The notes below the pieces were generated by a model. The model ran no database searches. It was given only the letters and a program-made list of their open reading frames with translations, and had not been told where the DNA came from. From Melieria omissa (lineage: Eukaryota; Arthropoda; Insecta; Diptera; Ulidiidae), in contig OZ020267.1 in assembly GCA_963971225.1 (NCBI GenBank), forward strand, positions 106,975,892-107,039,891: a DNA stretch of 64,000 bases, written 5' to 3'. Positions 58,288 through 64,000 of this stretch are shown in pieces. Both the position numbers and the translations under genes were made by a program. The first letter of the stretch is position 1; each line of letters begins with the position of its first letter.

Positions 58288-61226
58288 TCAAATCTCCAAT
58301 TAACGCGCAGGGGTTTTTACATTTTATAAAATCAGCTGGATTCACAGCCAATCAATGCTTTTGTTTAATATTCAAATATACTAAGAGTAAATAAATATCG
58401 AAATAACAATCAATATATGTTTAATGCGGTAACGCCTAAAATTAAGTTTTTCAATTATGCTTCACACTAAATCGCTCAATAAGTGTTTTTGCGATATTCG
58501 AAAGAAAAAGAATTCCGGCTAATTCGGATTAATCACATTAACTATTGAACTGAAAGTAGTTCAATCGTAAATTAAAGTAAATTTAATTAAAATTTAAATA
58601 GAATTCCGCAGTAGACTTTAATTATTCACTTCACTTAACTTAATATTTGGCATTTCCTTAATTTATTTCAGATTATTTATTTTATAATTTTATAAAATTT
58701 ATTTAATTTATAGACAAATTTTTACGTTTCTTATTAAAAAAAACAAGCATTAAGGAAACAAATTTCTTAACTTTCTCCTAGTTTTAGTTGTTGTATTATA
58801 TTTTTTAGATGTTGTTTTAATTATTTAGTATATTATGAATTTTGTTTAGTTTATCAATGAATGGTTACGTCGTATTTTTACGTTTAAATAGAAAAATGGT
58901 ACAATTTTTCAGGTTTTTTTATTTTAAAATAAACACAACAATAGTCAAAAAGAAATTTCTTAACTTTTCTCTAGTTCACTGTATTATCTATTTAATGTAT
59001 TGTATTGCATTGTTTATTATTTTAATATTTTACGAATGTTGTATTATTTATTCATAAATATTCTGTATTTTAGTTTATAATTTAATTTAATTTAATTTAT
59101 ATTTTTTATTTATAAATATTTTATAATTTAAGTTAAATACAAATACATAGATATATTTATTACCTTTTCTCTAGTTTTCTTTAACGTTTTTGTACTATAA
59201 AATAAAAGCAAAAATAGTAAAAAATAAATTTCTTAACTATTCTCTCATTTATTTATTGTATTATTTATTGATTGTATTGTAATATATTGTTTTTTTTATT
59301 TTTGTATAACTTATTTATGTAGATACTTGAATATTTTACGAATTTTGTTGAGTTTATTAATAAATATTTACGTCTTGCATTGTAAATTACAAACAAACAT
59401 TGTAAAAATAGATTTCTTAACTATTCTCTAGTTTTATTCATTTATTGTATTTTTTATTTTGTTGAATTGTGTTACAAGTTTTTTTTTTTTATTATTGTTT
59501 ATTTATTTTAATATTTTATAAAGTTTGTTTAGTTAATTAATACAAATTAAAATTTATTAATTTAAAAAATTAAAATTAATAACAATTTACGTCTCGAATT
59601 AAAAAAAAAAATAAAGTTTCTTAACTTTTCTTTGATCTAAGTAGTTTTTTTTAATTTTAATATTCTATGAAGTTTGTATAGTGGATTAATAAAAATTAAA
59701 ATTAATTAAATTAAGAAATTAAAATTAATAAAAAATACATTTCTTAACTTTTCTTTAATCTCACTAGTTGTAAGTGTTGTGTATTTTATTTATTTCAAAA
59801 TTTCACGAATTTATTTGATTTTTTAATTTAAATCATTTATTTGTTTTTTGTTATTTTGTTTATTGTTAATTCATTAAAAAATTTTCACCCCTTCACTTCA
59901 ACGTTAAATACAAAAATAGTAAAAAATTAATGTCTTAAATATACTCCAATTTAAGTTGTTATATGCTTTGCATGTGGTTTTACATTTTATTGCCACCCGC
60001 ATAAATTGTTACCAGACACACACACACACACTCACACAGATTCATGAACCGCAGACAATTTCTCACCACTTCGCATACATTCTTGTACAATTTAATTGCC
60101 GTTACCACTGCTCGCTGCTATATAATTTATTGTTTTATTTTTGTTTTTATTATTACTTACTATGCGAATAGTTTGAAGTTTATGTTAGGAAATAAATATT
60201 TTATGTCTTTTTAACAGCAGCTAACAACAGCTCATTGAGAGAGAAAAATTTTACTAGTCAACGAATTAAAGTTTGTTTTATTTATTTGTTGCATACACTT
60301 AGGCGGCAATGAATAGCGTATGGTTTCTGACAAACTTTATAATGGGAAGATAGGTAAGTAAATAGATGGGAGTGGCTGCTTCAAGGCCGAGCCCACTTAG
60401 GTCATAAGGGCCCATTGGGATAGCACAATCAATGGAACTAAACCAGTTTGAGCTGAACTAGTTTGAGCTCCTTCTTCTTCTTCTTCTGAATTTTCTCAAG
60501 GTTGGAAGGGAGCAAGGTTTGAGCTCCTTACGAAGTCTAATAGACAGTGTATAGACCTATTGGCCAGATCCCCTAGATTGTCCAAGAAATGGTTGCCCAG
60601 GTGAGTCTTCCTTCTTCTAGGTAATACGGAACCATTGCATAACAGGTGAAATGCGGTTCCTTCCTCTTTCTGAACCATACAGATTTGATAAAAATCATTA
60701 AAAGGACTCTCTTGTTATTCTTTATAGCTTACCTACAAATCCCTTGTAATACTTAGATACTCACTTAAGGTGTTCTTGCTGCTACAAACTGTCATTCTAG
60801 TAAAACAAAATTATTTTCTATTCAGCCAAAATGAGCTGAGAGTTGCTGCTACTCAAAGGTATAATAAAAATTATGCCCAGACATAAATTACGAAGTAAAA
60901 TATCACGTTCAGCAAATGACATCAATGCCTAAAAGGAACTTTGGGAAAGTATGCATACAAAATGCTGAACACAAATTTTTATTGTATATTTGATATGTTC
61001 CTAACATCTGCTGGAATTACTGAGAATGACAGCTGAAGACACAACTCAAAGATTAGATTTTTCTAGTTAAAAACTCGTTTCAATGCAGGCTGCTTACTTA
61101 ATTTGGAGGATAATGGTTTGTAAATAAATTTTAACTCAATTTTATATTTAGAAAAGTTGAAAGAAAGAATCCTCAGAAATGTTAAATTTCTCTTAGTAGA
61201 ATTAAGAATAGGCACAAGTACGAGTA
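58288..61226. other. AT-rich non-coding stretch, presumed taiman intron
   Basis: No gene recognised. Between 58670 and 59940 a loose ~200-bp repetition of phrases such as TTTCTTAACTTTTCT(C/T)TAG, TTTATTGTATT and TATTTTACGAATTTTG suggests an old tandem array. A block near 60350-60440 with GGCCGAGCCCACTTAGGTCATAAGGGCCCA belongs to a degenerate fly repeat that also resembles sequence near 31440. Confidence 0.45.
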
Positions 61227-62212
61227 AGGACTGTATCGAAAAGAAAGTGCACACTTTCTAACTTAATTTTCTCGCAGCATATAATTATTTTTTTAATTCT
61301 AAAAATGCCGTTTAATAGAGTAGGCCTTGAAATACTGATTTCATACAATTTTCGTTTCATATATTTTTATATTACGAAAATTACGCGTATCGAGTTAGAC
61401 ATGCTCAAAAAATTTGTGTACAGTTGGTTCACTGAAACAGGTGCTTCGTACAGAAAATCACCCAAACGACATCGCGTGTCCATAAACTTCGCTAAAAAAA
61501 AATGATTCTTAAGTATGGTGAAAATTGCACTATCAACGACATACCAAAAAGTGACCGTAAAAAGGGTCCTAAAGACCCAAAAATGGAAGAAAAACTGAGG
61601 CATTAGATTGACGAAAACAAGTGTATTTGTATTGGAAATTTAGCTAGAACGAGTGTGACGATGGTGCAAAGAGTGAAGCAGAGGAATAACTTAAAAACAT
61701 ATAAAAAACAAACAATACCAAAAAGAAATGAAAATCAAAAAGCGGCTGGCAAAACGCAATGCAGAAAACTATACACTCGTCTCTGCAAAGAAAAAATTTC
61801 GGGCATCATTATGGATGACGCGACATATGTAAAAATGAACTCAAAATCACTGCCAGGAAGAAATGAGAATCCGCTAAAATCACCAGAACTACGTCCAATA
61901 GAGCGCTACTACGCAATAGCCAAAAGAAACCTTATGAAAGATGAACAAGAAGCTAAAAATCTTAAGGAATTAAAAAAAAATTGGAGAAAATCAAAAAAAC
62001 CCATAACGCAAACAGCTGTACAAAATTTAATGAAGAGGGTCAAACAAAAAATTAGATATACATTTATTTGAAAAACAAATTTGTTATTTAAACAAAAATC
62101 CTTAGTCCTTAAAGTATATGCAACAAATGTTAAAACAAAAAATCTGATCAAAAAAATTTCCATTAAAGTTATACTTCAAACTAAGCGTGCACTTTCTTTT
62201 CGATACAGTCCT
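61227..62212 (+). mobile_element. Defective Tc1/mariner transposon
   Basis: Inverted ends of about 26 bases (AGGACTGTATCGAAAAG...) are flanked by the TA target duplication (61225-61226, 62213-62214). The 986-bp interior encodes a broken transposase. Early parts lie in separate frames around 61305-61620, with a stop after KMEEKLRH. The main frame 61655-62071 holds VQRVKQRNNLKTYKK and IIMDDATYVKM with the first catalytic Asp. It then jumps from LPGRNENP directly to SPELRPIERYYAIAKRNL, which carries the last catalytic acidic residue. The part with the second catalytic Asp is deleted. The wording fits the ITmD37E-like branch (inference). It cannot move by itself. Confidence 0.9.
61655..62071 (+). 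pseudogene. Internally deleted mariner-type transposase
   Basis: A 138-residue frame of a Tc1/mariner DDE transposase. It contains the end of the helix-turn-helix region (VQRVKQRNNLKTYKK), the strand with the first catalytic aspartate (IIMDDATYVKMNSKSLPG) and the terminal motif (SPELRPIERYYA), followed by a Lys-rich C-terminus. Normal family members have roughly 100 more residues between the last two motifs, including the second catalytic Asp. That loss leaves it inactive. Confidence 0.85.
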
Positions 62213-62214
62213 TA

Positions 62215-63550
62215 TGTCTCATAAAAACAGCCATCGCAAACTAATCTAACTTAATCTAGAACTGTTTAAACTGCCACGAATATTTAATCTGTAAAGGTTC
62301 ACTCACAAAGTCGATAATGTCATTAACGATCATTGAGTTGAAGATTATTATGTAGTAGTTAGATCAGTTTTATTTGTCCTACAGGGTGTGCGCCATAACA
62401 AATTATCTGCCCCTATGTGTACGACATGGTAACACTAAATTAGCGCTGATAGCGCTCTACGGCGCCTAAACATATGCTATGACGCATTAAATTGCTGATA
62501 TAGATTTATGCAGATACGATGGCACAAGTACGGAGATAAACTTGAAGAAAGTAAAAAGAATGCGAAACTTAATTTGACGCAAACTTTTGCAGAAACGTGC
62601 ACATAAATTTAGTTATGCAATTTTGGGCTATAAATTTTTATTACCTCCATTAAAATCATATAGAATGATTAAGACATTTACGTGAACATTTTATGAAATG
62701 ATCACAAGAAGTTCAAAAAAGTATTTAATGGCTTTACGCAAAGATAGCTTTGTGAATATATATTGTGACGACAATGCTCGCCGTCACTGTGAAGAAATAC
62801 TGGGAGGTTTGAGAACGAATTGCGCTCCGAGCATGGCATACTTTTAGGGGCATGGTAATTTTAATTAATAAACTAATTAATATCGATGATAGAACTGCGT
62901 CGAAGATCTTTTTTGGGCCGTTTAGATGGATCTAAAAAAATTGGATTTCGAATTTGAATCAATTTTAATATAAAGAAGTTCATTTCGGATCTGTTAGATA
63001 GTTTAGATGAATTCAATTCTATTTAAGTTTAGAATATAAGTAATTGATTTTTGTTTGAGAAAGGTGTCTATTTTGATTTATTGGATTTTAAAGTATAATT
63101 GAGTTTTGTTTCAAAAAAGTGTCTACTTTGAATCTGTTGTGTTGTTTGGATGCATTCATATCCATTGAATTTCAAATTTCAATTGATTTTTCTATAAAAA
63201 GGAGTATTTATTGGAGTTCAATGCTGAAGTTAGCTCATTCACATTGCAGAGAAAACGTTTTCGCTAGTAGTCCATGAAGACCTCTAGAAGTACAATTGTC
63301 TCTCAAATATGAATGATTTTCAGAAACTAAAATCTCTTTTCAATGATATTCCTCCACAGTCAATTAATTGACATACTTTTTGCATTATAGGTAAATACGA
63401 GTATAAACTAAAATCACCAGAAGTCATCAGTCAAACAATCCAATCAATCAATGCCTTCCATATTCAATATGCAGCTTCTAAAAATAGCCATTTACGTCCA
63501 ACAACAAACATGAATGGCAAATTTCACTTTTGCCGAAAACTGTTTATTGG
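62215..63550. other. AT-rich non-coding stretch
   Basis: No gene recognised. Near 62382, TACAGGGTGTGCGCCATAAC resembles a mariner-type terminal sequence, but no matching right end was found. Phrases with TTTGAATTTGAATC and GTGTCTA(C/T)TTTGA recur between 62940 and 63180, suggesting a decayed repeat. Confidence 0.4.
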
Positions 63551-63575
63551 AAAGTTGCCACTTATCGGCAACTTT
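63551..63575. repeat. Perfect 9-bp stem hairpin
   Basis: AAAGTTGCC and GGCAACTTT flank a 7-base loop ACTTATC, about 100 bases upstream of the tRNA-Thr gene. Its role is unknown. Confidence 0.6.
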
Positions 63576-63673
63576 TGTTTATCAGTGCTTCACACTTGCA
63601 CATTTCACTAAACTTTCGAGCAAAAATGTTGAGCGCGTTCACAACTGGCGCATTGTGCGGCCGTGCGATAAGT

Positions 63674-63747
63674 GGCGCCGTGGCTTAGTTGGTTAAAGCG
63701 CCTGTCTAGTAAACAGGAGATCGTGAGTTCGAATCTCGCCGGGGCCT
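63674..63747 (+). tRNA. tRNA-Thr (AGT)
   Basis: A 74-base tRNA with all arms. The acceptor GGCGCCG pairs with CGGGGCC (one G-G mismatch). The A box is GTGGCTTAGTTGGTTAAAGC, the anticodon arm CCTGT-CTAGTAA-ACAGG carries anticodon AGT for threonine, and the B box is GTTCGAATC. It matches the fly tRNA-Thr(AGT) gene as I recall it, including the discriminator T. No run of four or more T follows until about 63841, so the polymerase III terminator is unusually far away. It lies on the strand opposite to taiman. Confidence 0.92.
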
Positions 63748-64000
63748 GACCAGCACACACATCCACCCACAAGGAAGCACCGCACAGTTGGCATAAACTG
63801 TGCACAAGCTATCGAAGGGCGGTGAAGAGCTGAGCCATTATTTTTGTTGTAACATACAAATATTTCGAATTTTAATTTTATAACAAAACTTCAAATGTTA
63901 AAATATAAACTTCAGACTAAAAACAGCAGAATGCGGCAAAACTCAAAGCACAAAGAAGACAACACAAATAACTACTTGGACAAACAACAGAAATAGGCAT
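63748..64000. other. Non-coding right edge
   Basis: Nothing recognised; a CA-rich patch follows the tRNA and the end is A-rich. Any bHLH exon of taiman would have to lie beyond this edge. Confidence 0.45.

Noticed and set aside
62380..62860. Possible second mariner element starting TACAGGGTGTGCGCC
   Set aside because: No matching inverted end and no transposase motif could be found.

Overview
This is a eukaryotic nuclear window, almost certainly from a higher fly. The coding sequence matches the fly steroid-receptor coactivator Taiman. Introns are short and GT-AG. The background is about 30% GC and loaded with CAA/TTG runs. One SINE matches a family I recall from fruit flies of the Tephritidae (Bactrocera/Ceratitis group). 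No search was run, so the family-level call is an inference.

The only confident protein gene is taiman (tai), on the minus strand from 52341 down to a stop at 43575. I resolved ten coding exons whose phases all agree and which together encode 1,797 residues. They include a PAS domain, a divergent second PAS domain, several LxxLL nuclear-receptor boxes, a 30-residue polyglutamine tract, and a low-complexity Gly/Ala/Gln C-terminal half. The bHLH-coding exon is not visible. The gene is therefore 5'-incomplete here, and 52342-64000 is probably its intron or intron plus upstream sequence. That stretch holds a tRNA-Thr(AGT) gene, a decayed relative of it, a defective Tc1/mariner element and two small DNA-transposon remnants.

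The remaining ~43 kb (1-43.5 kb) lacks recognisable genes and is a repeat landscape. From left to right: a 232/285-bp satellite (1-1570); a long A-rich stretch with small GC islands (1.6-10.85 kb); an array of ~360-bp higher-order repeats (11.3-13.7 kb); a SINE with a perfect 14-bp target duplication (13.8-14.1 kb); a small MITE; a solo LTR with its own TATA box; a TTA-flanked MITE carrying a tRNA-like body (to 16.66 kb); three GATA-type sites in a duplicated block (~17.8-18.0 kb); a MITE beside a ~71-bp tandem array (20.9-21.8 kb); a non-LTR reverse transcriptase fragment (26.2-26.9 kb); two huge TAAAA microsatellites (27.4-28.6 and 35.0-35.4 kb); two TTAA-flanked piggyBac-type MITEs (30.65-32.5 kb); a hairpin; a 16-bp minisatellite; and a hAT-type MITE (39.2 kb). 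The T-rich stretch just below 43.57 kb reads as the tai 3' UTR.

The most interesting points are two in-frame, stop-free tai introns (69 and 156 nt) whose retention would add peptides, two alternative C-termini, the dense and well-delimited set of small transposons, and the tRNA-Thr gene lying opposite to tai.
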